A DNA stretch of 64,000 nt, taken from contig JANFAH010000021.1 in the NCBI GenBank assembly GCA_024663395.1, positions 372,001 through 436,000 of the forward strand, read 5' to 3'. Below the pieces are notes generated by a model. It did not search any database, was not told where the DNA came from, and was given only the letters and a program-made list of their open reading frames with translations. The position numbers and the translations under genes were made by a program. This document shows positions 1 through 12,322 of the stretch, one piece after another (within the stretch, counting starts at the first letter, position 1; each line of letters begins with the position of its first letter). This DNA comes from Pisolithus tinctorius (Eukaryota > Basidiomycota > Agaricomycetes > Boletales > Pisolithaceae).

Positions 1-832
1 GAGTCTGAAATCCCGGTCGACCACGCCGACAGCGACGCGACGGGCAGCCGGGTCTCAAGTATAACATCGAGATTCCTATGCACTCCTACAAGGATACTTA
101 TCGACAATCCAGGTGCCGCACGATTCGATGAATGAGATGTTTGCCGGTGACGATGTTGCTGTTGTATTACATCTTACCTCTCCCATCTCAGTGGAATGGT
201 GCACGTGTTTTGACAAGCGTACTGATGAACGTGAAACAGGGGTGCGACCCGGACATGTTTTATCATCGCGTGAGGACTGGTTTTTGGGGCAGATTCAGAT
301 CCTGGTGAGAGGAAGTGTGAGGGGCTGAGGGTATCGACGAGTGAGGACATGGCGGAGCCCAAAGATTTGGTGGCACTGAGGGTGCGGCAGAGGGCAGTGC
401 ATGCGGTGGACAATTTTCTGGGGTTGGTGATGGCTGTAGATATTGCCAATAGCGTCACCACGTCTTCCTTCGACATGTTGCCACCAACCCTTACCCTGCG
501 TGACATCGTCCGGATCCTGTGGAGCTCAGGTATCATTACTGAGACCTGCACAGCCAAATCTGCATCGGTTTCCTGATCTTGAAGAACACGATGTGACTTT
601 GGCTGTACGCACTGGTCCTACCATATGGAAGGCTCGAGGAACGTGTAGGCCATATATTGGGCACCGCGAGCAAGTTTACCATGCATCATTCTTCTCCCCT
701 CTAAACTCCAGGACAGACTGTGTTAGCGGGCTTGTTAGCGATGACGATGGGTGCGTACCAGCAGTCAGAGAGGCTGAGACAGCCCTACTAAATGTTCGCT
801 CTGGTGTTTAAGATGCGAAACGGATCGAAATT
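1..832. other. No gene recognised (window edge, upstream of WD40-HET pseudogene)
   Basis: No open frame here resembles a family I know. The longest frames (about 120 codons on either strand) overlap one another and show no domain pattern. The stretch just before 833 may hold decayed 5' exons of the WD40-TPR-HET gene, since relatives carry more WD40 blades upstream, but I cannot find blade motifs in it. Confidence 0.4.
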
Positions 833-3800
833 GTGTTTCGGAATGATGTACACGGAGTCGCCTTTGCGGGCGAAAGTCAGGTCGCAGGAGGTGATTATGG
901 AGGTGACATTCAACGACGGAAGATGGAAGACGGACGACAACAGGGGCAAACCATGAAAGCGAGTAGCCCTGTCCGGTCTGTTGGCGTGTCCCAGGATGGC
1001 CAGTGGATCGTGTTCGGAGACCACAACAACAATGCAATCCTTTGGAACGCAGCTGCCACTCAGGCGAAAGTGCGTAAGTTCACAGAACACAGCTGCCGTG
1101 TAAATTGGGTCGATACCTCGAGCGACGGTACTAAACTTGCCACTGCGGACTTCTTCCGCGCCCGAATATTCAGCATCCCTTACGGCGACCGACTCCTTCC
1201 CCTCTCACATTCTAATGTTGCTGGCGTCAAGTTCTTTCCGGGCGGCACTCGATTTGCTACTGCCTCGACGGCACAGGGTTTCCGTGTCTACAGCACCGAC
1301 AATATTTTGTTCGATTCAGGCCAAAGCGGTTGCGCCAGCGGTTATTTCGTCACTCCGTTAGTCTGGCCGCCTGATGGCCAGCAACTGCTCGTCGCGAACA
1401 AAGGCAAAATTATCTGTTTTGGCCTTTCCAAGTCTTTGACTTCAGAATGGTCGATCCATGAAAACCAATCCCAACCATCTATAGCATCTAACAGCAGATT
1501 CATCGCATGTGCCGCACATTCATCGGTTTCGCTATGGGATTGTGCGTCCCACAAGCAGATCAGTAGCATTATCACACACACCACAGTGGTCGGACGCGCC
1601 GCCGTCTCACCAAGCGGGTGGTATCTCGCATGTGGAAATGGCAAGAATATTACAATCCACGGTCAGTATCTCGACTACAGTGTAAGTGTACATCCACTCA
1701 TGAAGCTCGCTTCGCTAACAATCACCATGCTATTCTTGTGCCCTGCGTAACGCTTTAATCCGTCGCTAATTCTGCGTCTCTCAGCTTCCGCTTGTAGATG
1801 CGAGTAACGAGACCTTCGAGTCGCGGATACAGGACGACCCGACGAAAACCGAAGTGCCACTCTCAGAGAAGATTGCGAGCGCTTCTAGCCCTAGCCACTA
1901 CATGCTAGCGAACCGCGCACTTATACGAACAAGACTGAAACATTCGGCACCTGCGATAGAGGACGTCAAGGAGGTGAGTCCGCTTCCTCACTACTCCATG
2001 TGTATGGTTGCCCACATGCACCTCAAGTCCCACCGGATTCAGCGATCACCTATCGGCCATATCGCGATGGCGGTTGCTCTACTTGCCCAGGGCGATCGGG
2101 AGGGTGCGCTGCGCACATTCGACCTTGCATTTCATGATTGTGAGCTGCACGACCACAGAATTCTCTTACTACTGAAGGTGCGCAACTTAATCTGCGTCCT
2201 TTTCGCCATTAATCTGCGTTCCGCTCAGTCGATCCTTGTGTTTGAATCCGGAAATCAAGAGAAGGGCGTAATGCGCGCAGAGCGCCTCGCTACGATAGCG
2301 GGCGAGGACAACAATGACAACGCTTCCTACCTTTATACCCAAGTACGTGCCTCGCGTGATGCCGACATGTAGGTATCACTGCTGATTCATCCCGCAGGTG
2401 CTTAGGGTCATGTACACGAACAAAGACAGCTACGGACGTGCGATATCATTGATCGAGCATGGGAAGAACCTGGCCTCCAAGAACAAACAACGTCCTCCGC
2501 TAGTGACGATCTCACTTGTAGGTCCTCTGCTCTTACTAGCGTTGCCTATTAATGCAACCCTCCATGAAGATGTTTGGATGGAATTTCAACGGACTGGATA
2601 TCACTGCTCAGCAACGTCTATGTGAGACCCTCTGTGCTGAAGGACGTACTGCCGAAGCCACGGAGATCCTCCTCAATATCATTAGGACATCAGACAAGGA
2701 GAGAAATGCGATTGTGGGTTGGATCGCAGGTATGTCTTGTAACCGCTAGTTGACGTGCACATTCATGTCTGTCATCAGACTTCACCCAAAAATGTGCTGC
2801 GACGCTTGAGCGTCTTGGCGACGATGTTTTCGGATCTTCGAGGCATGATAATGCAATAACACAGTACTCTGCTGCGCTGTCCCCCAGCCCTCCAAGTCCT
2901 ACGAGTCTACTTATCAAACGAAGCAGAACTCGCGCTACAAAAGGGTTGTGGGAGGAAGCACTACGGGATACGAACGAGGTATGCATGGTACCTTTCTTGT
3001 ATGAGTGGGTTCCCCTACGGTTGTTGTATAGGCGGTGAAAGCGGATCCCTCCAGTCCTTGGGGCTACGAGGCCACGCATGTGGTGCTTCATGGCGCAAAG
3101 CAGTATGACGAAGCAATCTAATCGAGGCTTTCAAGTCCATGCTACATGGGATGGATCAGTCCCATGACCTCGCAACCATCCGTACGTACCTCCTCTATGA
3201 AGCTAATACCCACAAGTGACGGTTTCACAGAACTCCGTAAGAACTACATTTCACCACCCGACGTGATCGCTGCAGTCGATTCTAGCGTCGGCGAGATCTG
3301 TTGTCCCCTCGTCGTCGTCGATGTCACTACCGGTTGCCTTTGCGATGAGACTGAGCGGATGCGTATTTTCAAAGCTGATCCGAGGTTCAAAGGACTTGTT
3401 TCGTCCATGACAAAAAAAGTGGACAAGACGCGGATTCGACCTGTGGTTGAAAGGTTTTTCGGATACGTCATGTTCTCGCACGCATGGCAGGGGAACGAGC
3501 CGTCGTTCCAGGACGTCAATGTAGTCAACTCCGTGTGGGACCTTCCCGACATGCCTCTGAATAACAAGTTGCGTGTTTTCTGCCTGGAAACGCGCAGGTT
3601 CGGTCACAATTGGGCATGGTCAGATACATGTTGTATCGACAAGTCCACGAGCTCTGTCCTTAACCAGTCCCTTACCTCCATGTACAAGTGGTATGCGAAT
3701 TCGGCGGCCACGCTCGTACTCCTTGCCGGTGTAGCCCATCCGTCCAAGCCTGGGGACCTTACGCTTAGTTTATGGATGACACGAGCGTGGACATCACAAG

Positions 3801-4816
3801 AGCTTCTCTCACCAAACGTCATCTTTTTCTACGTCTCCGAGTGGAAACCGTACTTCGGCAATACTGGCGTGAACTCCAAGCAATCTCCGGAGGTCATGCA
3901 GGAGCTAGCAGATTCTATCAAGATTTCCCCCGGAACCATCGTCACGTTCTCTCCAGACGATCTTGGGGTGCGCGAAAACCTTCGTCTCGCTTCGACGCGC
4001 AATGCGAAGTTCGATGAAGACGTCGCATACTCTCTGGTCGAGATATTCACGTCCGATATCAGGCCCCACTACGGCAAGGAACCGACGCTCTCGGACATCT
4101 CCTGGAGGAGATCGTGGCTCGCAATGGAGAGGTCACCGTACTTGCGTGGTCAGGGAAGTCGTCGTCATACAACAGCTGTCTCCCGGCTTCGATTTTCCGT
4201 TTACAACTACAACCCCCCATCACTTGAAGGGGCAGAAATGAAAAGTTGTATCGCGAAGCTACGTGACAAGTTTCCAAGACAAAAAGTGCGGATTATATAT
4301 AATAAGATCAACCATCTTTTCCCTGCCCGTTTTACAACCTGACGTCTGCACCTTCCATGCATCGTCTTCTCTGTGAGAAGTCTCGAGAAGCCATGTGGAA
4401 GCAATGAAAAGTTACACCTTGCCCGGGTATCGGGGCTTGGTGAAGTGGAATTCACGACCGCAGACCAGCATTCGCTGAACGGGACACAGAAATTCGTCTC
4501 CGCGCATCCGTGGATCGACTATATCCGAGGTCTGAACGATGGGGTTACCTGGGAGGATGACTCGGAGTCTGATCCTGATTCTGACTCGGATGAAGTTGTG
4601 CCATCACCCACTGTCCTCGCGCCACAGGTTGACAACTATACCCGGGCACTGGAGATGATCGCTCGTCTCGGACAGTCCTTCAACGCGTTGCTTCTCGTGC
4701 AACAGTGGAGTGGAACGTACAAGAGGGTCGCTGCCGAGAGGGAGATCGTCGTCTCGGGGCTCGGAACCAACATTACCTCCAAGAGCATTCGAGTGAAAGT
4801 GCTAGAAATCCTTTGA
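833..4816 (+). pseudogene. WD40-TPR-HET domain protein, decayed
   Basis: Exon-like blocks run in order. Block 833-1661 gives about six WD40-type blades (SQDGQWIVFGDHNNNAILW, SSDGTKLATADF, SPSGWYLACGNG). Blocks from 1785 to about 3,230 give TPR-like helices (SPIGHIAMAVALLAQGDREG; later WGYEATHVVLHGAKQYDEAI). From about 3,231 there is a HET domain with its three landmarks: VMFSHAWQGNEP near 3,467, WAWSDTCCID near 3,613 and RAWTSQELLSP near 3,785. Clean GT-AG introns fit between blocks, for example 1662-1784 and 2979-3029. HET proteins act in fungal non-self recognition and cell death; WD40 and TPR parts are usual sensor or scaffold modules. Breaks: a frameshift and stop near 3,117 (after DEAI); an out-of-frame stretch of about 120 bases between about 4,078 and 4,197; and an in-frame TGA at 4340-4342 where an Arg codon (CGA) is expected. 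The frame then continues to a family-like C-terminus at 4816. No convincing start was found. A few breaks could be extra introns, but the nonsense codon argues for a pseudogene. Confidence 0.72.
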
Positions 4817-7800
4817 CGTGTATGTGGGGGACTGCTGGTTGTTACATCTGGTCTGTATTTCTCCCTTTAGCGGTCATTTCTGTGTTCGTATTTTCGTGCT
4901 GTTTTCGTTGTCTTTGTTCATCGTCCTCATCATACCCCTCCCGATGTCGTCACATCTGTCGCATATATGCGTGGTCCTATCCGGGCCAACCAAAGCTATC
5001 CATCTACGAATATACTGACACGCTGTACCCACCTAATACGTATTCCGCAACAGTCCCAACAATTCATTGTCCAGAACTCTTTGGAAGACGTGCTTTGTTC
5101 TGTTACTTACCCAATGATATTCGTGTTTCTTCATGGGTGTCACGCACCACCGAATGTTAGGGAGATGGAGATTCGATAGTTGGATAGGTACGTATTGAAG
5201 GAGGCTAGAATCAGTAGAGGACGGAGGTTAGAGTTGACGAACCGACGAGGCATATATGTGGGTGTTCCGTTTTGTTTCGTTGCGAATCCTTTCCTACCTT
5301 CAATTCGAGAGCAGGTTCCGACTAGCCTTCGAGGACAAGGGTGACAATGGAGAGCTCTACCAATGGTTGTTTGTGGTACATACATCTAAGAGCCTTCGGG
5401 ATCGAATGTCGGCCTCCCAATTTGCGAGTCGTCTTAGAGGGAGGATCCTACCAACGTCTCGTAGACTCCACGCATCATAACTAGCAGTGCGGATATGCAT
5501 TGAAACTTAGATGATCACGTACCAAGCCTCGTCCCTTCGGCTAGCCGGCAGCCAAAAGGTGGCTGACCCGGAAAGTACCCCCCGAAATCAGATGTCAGGC
5601 TCCCAGCTGCCCTTATAAATTCAGCACGCAGGTCGTCCGCTCTGCCCGCCTACCTTCCTCTTCAACGATCATCGTCTGTACTGCGCACCTCTGCATCGCG
5701 ATTGATGGACGACACCGAGCCCCGACTGTTCTCGTCATGTCAACGGACACCAACGAACCTCATGTACTCCTGGCAAACGCGCTGGCCCTTCCGAGCAGGA
5801 TGAGGTTGGTAGATGGAGGAACAAGAGGAGAAATCCTTGACTCAGCCAATACCACCCTGTACGGGTACCCCCGTAGATCGGGTAGTCACATGGATATGCT
5901 CGTCCAGTGGTACGCATTTACAATCTGCTGTTGCGGTGCGAAATTTCAATGCATCTCGGTGACTGTAGAGGTATCAGCAGTTTCATCGATGCTGTTCCTC
6001 GGCCGAAAAAGGAGTGCATGCGTTGGCCCTAAGTCGCGTGAGTTTATCACTATGTCTTCCTAGATGACATCTCACCTGTATGATACGCCATATACCAGCA
6101 CTCTGCTTCGATTCTCTAGCGTTTCTCCGTTGATGCGAACAGTGCCCTTTGGGGTTATTGTCGCCAGAGAAACACCAACAGGCTAACACACTCGCTGGAC
6201 ATCCATGGATATTGCACAGTGTCTTCCCCCTGCAAGGCAACGTGAGCGTGGTCAATGACACACCCTCATACGCAATTGAGCGGATTCTCTGGACGACAAC
6301 CTCCGCACTACGGGCGACCACTTGTGATCACCAACGGCTTGCTCCTCGTACGTTGTCGTGGCTTTTTTATCCTCATTCTCATCGTCTGCTCCCCTGATAG
6401 GGTACCAGTCCATTTCCCTCCTCCGCAGAGATGCAACTTTTTCGGGTCAACGAGAGATTGATTAGGCGAACTTGCCGAGCTTGTGGGACTAGAGGTGCGT
6501 TCTGTGGAGCCTGTGTAGCTGATGGCACTGGGTAGGGAACTGATAGTTCTGACTACGGCGCAGATCATTACTCGCGAACACTGCCCCAGAGGCCGTCGTC
6601 GCGACAGCGCTTCATTCGAGCGAGCAGACAGTGGAGATGACGGATATGACGGTAGCACGAGGCGTACCATCTTGTTGCCTGTGCACCTGTCGTTACTTAC
6701 TCAATCATATTCATACTCGAGGATGCGAAGATGGGTGGTGGAGATCGCACCTCTGAGCCTGCTAGCGAAGGGATAACGAACGAACGTAAGCCTGACGGAC
6801 ATCTTAATCATCTGATTTGGTAGAATCGGATTAGTCTACATACCTACTCCGAGCGTATGTTGCAGTCGTAGAGATACCTGCCGAGGCCCGACCGGGGAGG
6901 GAGAACGCCACCCGTTCCGCGTCTTCCATTCGCAACCTTCAATCCTATCAAGAGCGAAGAGATTGGGACATCTGACAGCAATAAACAAGATACAGCAAAA
7001 TATTGCATTTCGGGCTGTCGTAGAAGAGTCAGTTCTTCAGTGCCCCAGCCGAAGTGTAATAGAAAACACTCACATTCCGCCTGCCCATCGCCTTGTCCCT
7101 CTCATTCTCGGGGAAAGCTGGGCGCGATGCCCAGGCTCTCGTAGCTTATTGACCTGAACGTGGGGTATTATCATACGACATGTCGGTGCAGGACAGACTT
7201 TTGTTATTTGTGGGGGCGCGGTGGAAGATATGTAGGTGCCCTCAGTGGGATGAGCGCCGACCGTTTACTGCGCCGGAGCAGAGAATCGACGCGCAATTCG
7301 GTCGGGGTGAGCACCCTTGCGTAGTGTTCAGTGAGGTAGATCCCGTTCAGCCGAGGCCTCAAAACGTCCAAGTCACAACCCATAGCTCAGCCTGCTCATG
7401 TAGTTCAACCAAGAGCTCCTCATACCGCGCCAGCTTCATCCGAGCTCCTGTTGCTACACCAGTCCACCCGGGAGTTCCTCTTCGGACTCCAGAATACCAC
7501 GTCCAGCTCTGTCTACACTGCCAGTTCAACTGAGAGCTCCCACAAACGACTTCCCAGCTGTTGATGCAACCGTGCGCCGTATCCAAACTCGGACTCAGCG
7601 TCTCGCCGCTGCCCAGTCTTCGGCAACACCACCACCGATCTCATGTACGATCCCTTATTCAGGCCGTCATGCTCTTGCCCCGCAGTATCTTCAAAACCTG
7701 CATCTTTGACTTCGACAATTACTGCGCTGCGGCCCAGTCCTGCCGTACCTCTAAAACCCTTAGGTTTAACTAATATTAGAACTATGGGCACCGGTCCGAC

Positions 7801-7860
7801 CCCATCTCGGAACTTCGGCACTCGAAATGATATCGGCCGCCAGCGCGTAATTCACGAAGT
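4817..7860. other. Region without a recognisable gene
   Basis: Many short frames on both strands, none with a motif I can name. A TATAAA-like element at about 5,612-5,617 lies upstream of an ATG at 5705 and another at 5737. The frame from 5737 (108 codons) is not recognised and may be the first exon of a lost gene. The 6.1-7.6 kb part has no frame longer than about 120 codons and no consistent splice pattern. I regard it as decayed or intergenic DNA. Confidence 0.45.
5600..5745 (+). promoter_or_regulatory. Possible core promoter (TATAAA) before an unrecognised ORF
   Basis: CTTATAAATTC at about 5,610-5,620 is followed by a pyrimidine-rich stretch (CCTACCTTCCTCTTC) and by ATG codons at 5705 and 5737. 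That spacing is normal for a fungal TATA promoter. The downstream frame is not recognised, so the assignment rests on the element alone. Confidence 0.3.
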
Positions 7861-8250
7861 GGCTGAACGTCTCCGTGTAGATCACGACTGTCAACAGACA
7901 AATAGGAAGTTTCGTCAAAGAAGAGGGAGGAGTGAGCATTGTCATCGTGCGTTGCCGTTGTATTTTTTTGTGAGTGTGTTGTTTGTGCGGGTGGGGAATA
8001 CTGCTGACTATTGTGTGTTCTCTTTCCTCAATGATGGTCGTTTCCGATGTCTTCTCCTCTCCCCTCTTACTTGTCTCCCTCGATCGACTTTGGGAGCTAG
8101 AGGTGCGTTGGGTGTGAGATGCTGGTGTGTAATCAGCTTCGCCGGAACAAGTTGTAAGAGATCGTATAATCGGTAAGGTGCCACCATTTTTTCTTACCAA
8201 CTGGGCGACGAGAGTGTCACAAGCATGTAAAACGATAACAAGGGGGAGCA
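7861..8250. repeat. Direct duplicate, copy 1 (partner 12,323-12,665)
   Basis: From GCTGAACGTCTCCGTGTAG to the stretch after TTTTTTCTTACCAA this segment aligns by eye with 12,323-12,665 in the same orientation, with many substitutions and small gaps. On the minus strand both copies give a similar short peptide (VIYTETFSHF here, VIYTETFSNF there) and similar GTAAG-type splice-like sites. They may be remnants of a duplicated small gene, possibly a membrane protein, but no family was recognised. Confidence 0.6.
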
Positions 8251-8485
8251 CAGCTGCTGAGTGCTGAGTCAGCATGGTCAGAGTCGGGTTGCACGTGACG
8301 CATGTACAGTAGCAGCCACATCATCCTACAGCTTGCCTCGAGCTCAGCTCATTGCTCGTGAGGCTCTCTCCCACTGCACCATCGGCTGTTAGGCGACATA
8401 TACATGGTACGTGCTGGCACGCGCGGCTGAAACAAGTGGAAGATGAGCTTCCCTCCTCCCGATGCGCAACATAGAGTCCTCCTGA
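8251..8485. other. Short spacer, nothing recognised
   Basis: Spacer between two duplicated segments. No open frame of note and no motif seen. Confidence 0.4.
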
Positions 8486-9975
8486 ATACCTCCAAGGCTC
8501 GACTGGAGAACTTCTTCTAACAGGCTGAAGATGCGGCCACAGTGCTACCGTTAACAATGTGATTCACTGCGTTCGCATCACTTGATGCATCGCTAGCTCA
8601 CGTTGCAGTTGCACCAAGCTTATGTGTTCTTACTAGTCAACTATCTACGCTCGTCAAATCACTGTCGTAGCCGTGTGACGCTCCCGCACATCACACGGAG
8701 GTTCCTGCCTCATGTCTCAAAACAGTTCCCAAAATGACGACCGTACGCGACACAACATACGTACATTCCCTTTCCAGGCATATATCCTTGCAACCGGAAG
8801 TCCGGAATCCACAACACTTTAGAGGGGAGCATAGGTATTTTCGTGTCCATTGGAGGCGTATTCTTTTTCGGAGTGGTATTTGACCCATTACAAAGGCACC
8901 CTTTTCTCGTGAGCAATACATAATTAAACGTAGAACTCAAGACACTTGTCATCCAGCTCGCAACCTTCATCCTCCCTCCCCTCGCGCTGCACGCGTACTT
9001 CGCACTCGCATATTGGATCCTAGCGAGTTTCCTGCATGTGATGTTCATTTGACATCCACTGAACCTGAGCATCCGTCTACTTATCTGTTCCTCAAGAACT
9101 TGGCCGCCTCCTCGTTGTCGATCGAATAGCCTTGCTTGAACCAATTGAACGCGTTTTGCCTTTCCTGTGAGTCCATTATTGTAAGCCACACGAAGCTGGA
9201 TCCAGATTGTTGCATTTGAGACCTTCGTTCATCTCAAGTTCACACGCACAGGCTCGCTAGCTCAATCATCGTGAAATGTCATGACCATCTTGAATATGTA
9301 CGAAAGTGTAGCTGGGGAACAGGTTTGCCAAAAGTCTACAGTCTAAGCTCATAGTACAACGAATAATTTATTTTGATACCGCTCGCTCGGAGACGCGCTC
9401 ATATTCACTTCTTCCTGTGTTTCTAATAGTAATGGATGAGATCCATGGTCCATACAACACACACGTCAAACATCTATCGAGAAGAGGATAACAGGACGCA
9501 CCGGACTATCGTGGCCTTTGACATCTTCTCGCGCATTCAACTGCGCCAAGATGTTGTTCGCGAGGACTTTGCCAAGCTCAACACCTATTCGATCTGGTGG
9601 TGGCGTTATCATCAATCAGCGACCAACTACAGACACGCGGTACGCACCGAAGGGGTTGATACCCCAGATCACGCCCTCCGTGAAAATCTCGTGTTCATAC
9701 AGCGCAATCAACGCGCCAAGCGTTCTCGGCGTCGTCAACAGGAACAAAATACTGTTACTCGGACGGTTCCCCTCAAACACTTTACTCTTCACAACCTCCT
9801 CCCTCGCATTGGGGCCGAGCTCTTTACGAACCTCTTTTTCGGTCTTGCCAAACGCCAGCGCCTCGGGTTGCGCGAAATAGTTGGAGAGGGGGATACGGTG
9901 GTGCTTAGAATGGTCAATCGGGTTATGAGACGTGTAGGGAGCAAGGAAGTCTGCGGCGACGAGTTTTGTCGTCAA
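8486..9975. repeat. Segmental duplication, copy 1 (partner about 19,697-20,938)
   Basis: Long collinear similarity in direct orientation with about 19,697-20,938. Shared landmarks are CTAACAGGCTG.GGATGCGGCC, GCATCGCTAGCTCACGTTG, GAACAGG.TTGCCAAAAGTC, and then the last two exons of glucose-6-phosphate isomerase. The right edge is sharp: both copies share GACGAGTTTTGT and then diverge, at about 9,975 here and 20,938 in the partner. The source is the 3' end and downstream flank of the isomerase gene at 20.4 kb. The copy landed against the 3' end of the CSN3 gene. Confidence 0.8.
9466..9975 (-). pseudogene. Glucose-6-phosphate isomerase 3' fragment (duplicate)
   Basis: Minus-strand coding similarity to the C-terminal exons of the intact isomerase at 20,426-22,268. 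It begins at [20 protein letters not shown] and runs through [20 protein letters not shown] to GVIWGINPF. After an intron like that of the parent it continues DRIGVELGKVLA to a stop at 9466-9468. About the first 70 percent of the protein, including the sugar-phosphate-binding SIS domains and the first isomerase signature, is absent, so it cannot be an enzyme on its own. The frame of the larger exon is open and runs upstream without a stop into the neighbouring CSN3 tail, forming a chimeric 165-codon frame (9616-10113). The second isomerase signature is retained. Confidence 0.85.
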
Positions 9976-11677
9976 ATCGAATGGAGTCACCTGTAGTGCT
10001 ACAAACTCCGTTCCCATTGGTGAGATCGTAGCAATATGCCCTGATCGCGAATAACGAACTTTTTCCATAGACTCTTTGCTCCTTGCCATCTCCTTCTCCA
10101 ATCTTGCCGACAACGCACACTGTTCCGATATCCGAAAGGTGTAACGTCAAGTATGTCGCGGTAAGCTTCCGAATGGGCCAACGTGGTGCTCGCTCAAGAG
10201 CCTCATTGATGACTCCGAGCGTTTTCTCCCGTGAGTCGACGTGCCAACATCCACCCCATAAGTTGACAACAAGTGCGGTGTGCTTACGGCAGAGAACAAA
10301 GGATCTTCGGCCTCTACAATAGTTCGCAACTATGTTGGTGAGGCTACGCATTCACGAACGCAGAGTATGGCGTGTTCTTGAAGAGACGTGACAGATTCGG
10401 GTGAGTATACTTTGGCAGCGGCGATGTTTGCGAAACGGAGAGCTGCCGTCAGCTCCCCGCTATATGTACAAAGAAAGTGTAATCGCTTTTCCTTCGCGAA
10501 TTAGCTGTACCAGGACGAATTTCTTCAACGCCTCCAGTTGTATAGCAGCCGGGACTGCACCGGGACTGCACGCGCAGATCTTAAAGCATTCCTCCGCTTC
10601 TGACCACCGTCGCAAAGCGGCGTATATCGTCCCACCCGCATAATGGTACACCAAATTGTCATTGTAGGTCAAATCGGAAATGGCAAGGTCGATCGTCGTG
10701 ATAGGGTGTGCGAGAACAGGAAGGGCAAATGTGAACACGCGCGAGGAGACGCATATCTGCGAACGTCATCAGTCCATCAACCCGGGCAAAGAATCCCACG
10801 TCGCAGAAAGACAGCTTCGACACGCTTACCCTCGCGAAGATAGGATGGATGGTTGTGAGATGGGATGGCGATGGTGCATACCGAAGGAGAAGATCCTGCA
10901 TAAGCAAGATGGCAACTCGGAGCTAGGGAAGGCGATCGTATCATCAGCTTCTTGCGGTTCGGGATATACTATAGAGCCCTTCGTTGCCTTCTTGTTCAGC
11001 CGCTTGAGCGATACCCGCTGCTAACAATGTGACTGAATGGTAGGCTCAGCACGGACACGACAAGATGATAAATGATAATGAGCAGCATCGTACCTCGGTC
11101 AGGGGCAAATCGTGCTTGCTCTACTACGAAATTGGTGCAAATCTTCTATGTAATTCAGGGGTGGGCGAGGTGCATTGGGAACGTGGAACCGAGCAGATCT
11201 GTGAAAGAATGTGTATGTCGCGTTCATCAACATCAAAACAAAGGTAAGATCCATGAACAAGATGTAGAGGTTGCCTAACGTATTGGCTTGTATATCAAGT
11301 ATGGCCAGGGGGTCTTGACCTTCGGGGAGCATACTGGCGAGAACGACTTCTCTGACTTCCTTGGGTGCGAAGTTTTTGAGATATTGGCTTAGGTGAGGCG
11401 GAGACGTGGCTGTCGTAATGAGTGTGATGACGTTCATGAGGGAGATGTCATTGTCAATGCCAACAGGCATTAGGGGTACTGCTCTTGTTGAAGGTGACGG
11501 TGGTGGTGCTCCGGGCGTCATCGGGGGGACTACGACTACCGTTAGGGGTGTTGTCGCCTCCGCCGCCACTATTGATGCAGAGGCGGACGTGGATGCGGCA
11601 GGAGATGTCGATGGTGGCTCCTCTGGCTCCATCGCGCGGGGCGGTCGTTCCAGTGGCCTTGGAAGGCTCTCGTTCAT
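9976..11677 (-). CDS. csn3: COP9 signalosome subunit 3, 3' end probably damaged
   Basis: The minus-strand exons spell a CSN3-like protein. A Pro/Ala/Ser-rich N-terminus from ATG 11,677 leads to LVVVVPPMTP and then EVREVVLASMLPEGQDPLAI. Next come CTNFVVEQARFAPDR (exon 11,145-11,094) and APSPSHLTTIHPIF. LPVLAHPITTIDLAISDLTY followed by VYHYAGGTIYAALRRWSEAE lies around 10,740-10,560. Then KNTPYSAF and the PCI-type stretch ERAPRWPIRKLTATYLTLHL near 10,200-10,140. CSN3 is a structural PCI subunit of the COP9 signalosome, which removes Nedd8 from cullins in nucleus and cytoplasm. After LSDIG the expected winged-helix segment is missing. The reading frame changes directly to a tail-like EKEMARSKESMEK and then runs into the isomerase fragment. 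Several short introns are needed and not all borders could be fixed; one donor near 11,26x is unclear. The family call is firm, intactness is doubtful. Confidence 0.75.
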
Positions 11678-12322
11678 CGTAACGAGTGGTTACAGTGCCT
11701 AGTACGGCGAAGATCAAAATAAGAAAACAACTTATTGATACTTCGTGTCTCGAAGGTTATAATCAGGGAGCCCCTCCACCATGATATGTTGGGGCCGGCT
11801 ACGAAGGAGAGACGGACGCCATGGTAGGGGGTAGACATACCGATTCAAATGGCTTCGGGGACATTTTCTGGATCGATGATGATTGGCGTGATGAAAGACA
11901 CAGAACTCCTAGAATCGTGGGTCATCATCAGCATCATTATCATCAGTATGAAACATAAATTACGGAGCTCGGAAAGGTGTGTTTACTCACTGCGGCAGCA
12001 GGATAAACTGCCTACTGTACCAGTTGGTAGTGCCCCCAGTGAGCGGAAGGAATGGGATGGATTATGTAATCCTACAAACTTTGTTGTCGGGCTGCAATTG
12101 GGCTGCAAGTTGAAGGACTCCCTCAGGTTCGTGCAGCAGACGTCAAAAACTTATAGGACCCAGAACACCTCGGCGTCGGCCTGCGGGAACAATGTGTATA
12201 CGTTCATGTTTGAAGACGACGATCGTCACCCAACTGCGGAACTCAAACGTGTGCAAATTGTCGAGGAGGACACAGCGGATGGATGCATACATGTAGACAA
12301 GATCAAGGTGCCGAATGAAATT
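11678..12322. other. Upstream of CSN3; no gene recognised
   Basis: Presumed CSN3 promoter side (transcribed leftwards) plus spacer. A 205-codon plus-strand frame (11,849-12,466) runs into the duplicated block at 12,323 and shows no domain or codon pattern I trust. A short microsatellite-like ATCAT run lies near 11,925-11,950. Confidence 0.4.

Noticed and set aside
5737..6780. Possible protein kinase gene (short Gly-rich-looking stretch YGYPRRSGSH after a TATA element)
   Set aside because: No HRD, DFG or Lys-containing motif could be found downstream in any frame; resemblance too weak.
11406..11702. Plus-strand frames opposite the CSN3 first exon
   Set aside because: Shadow of the Pro/Ala/Ser-rich CSN3 N-terminal coding strand; no independent support.
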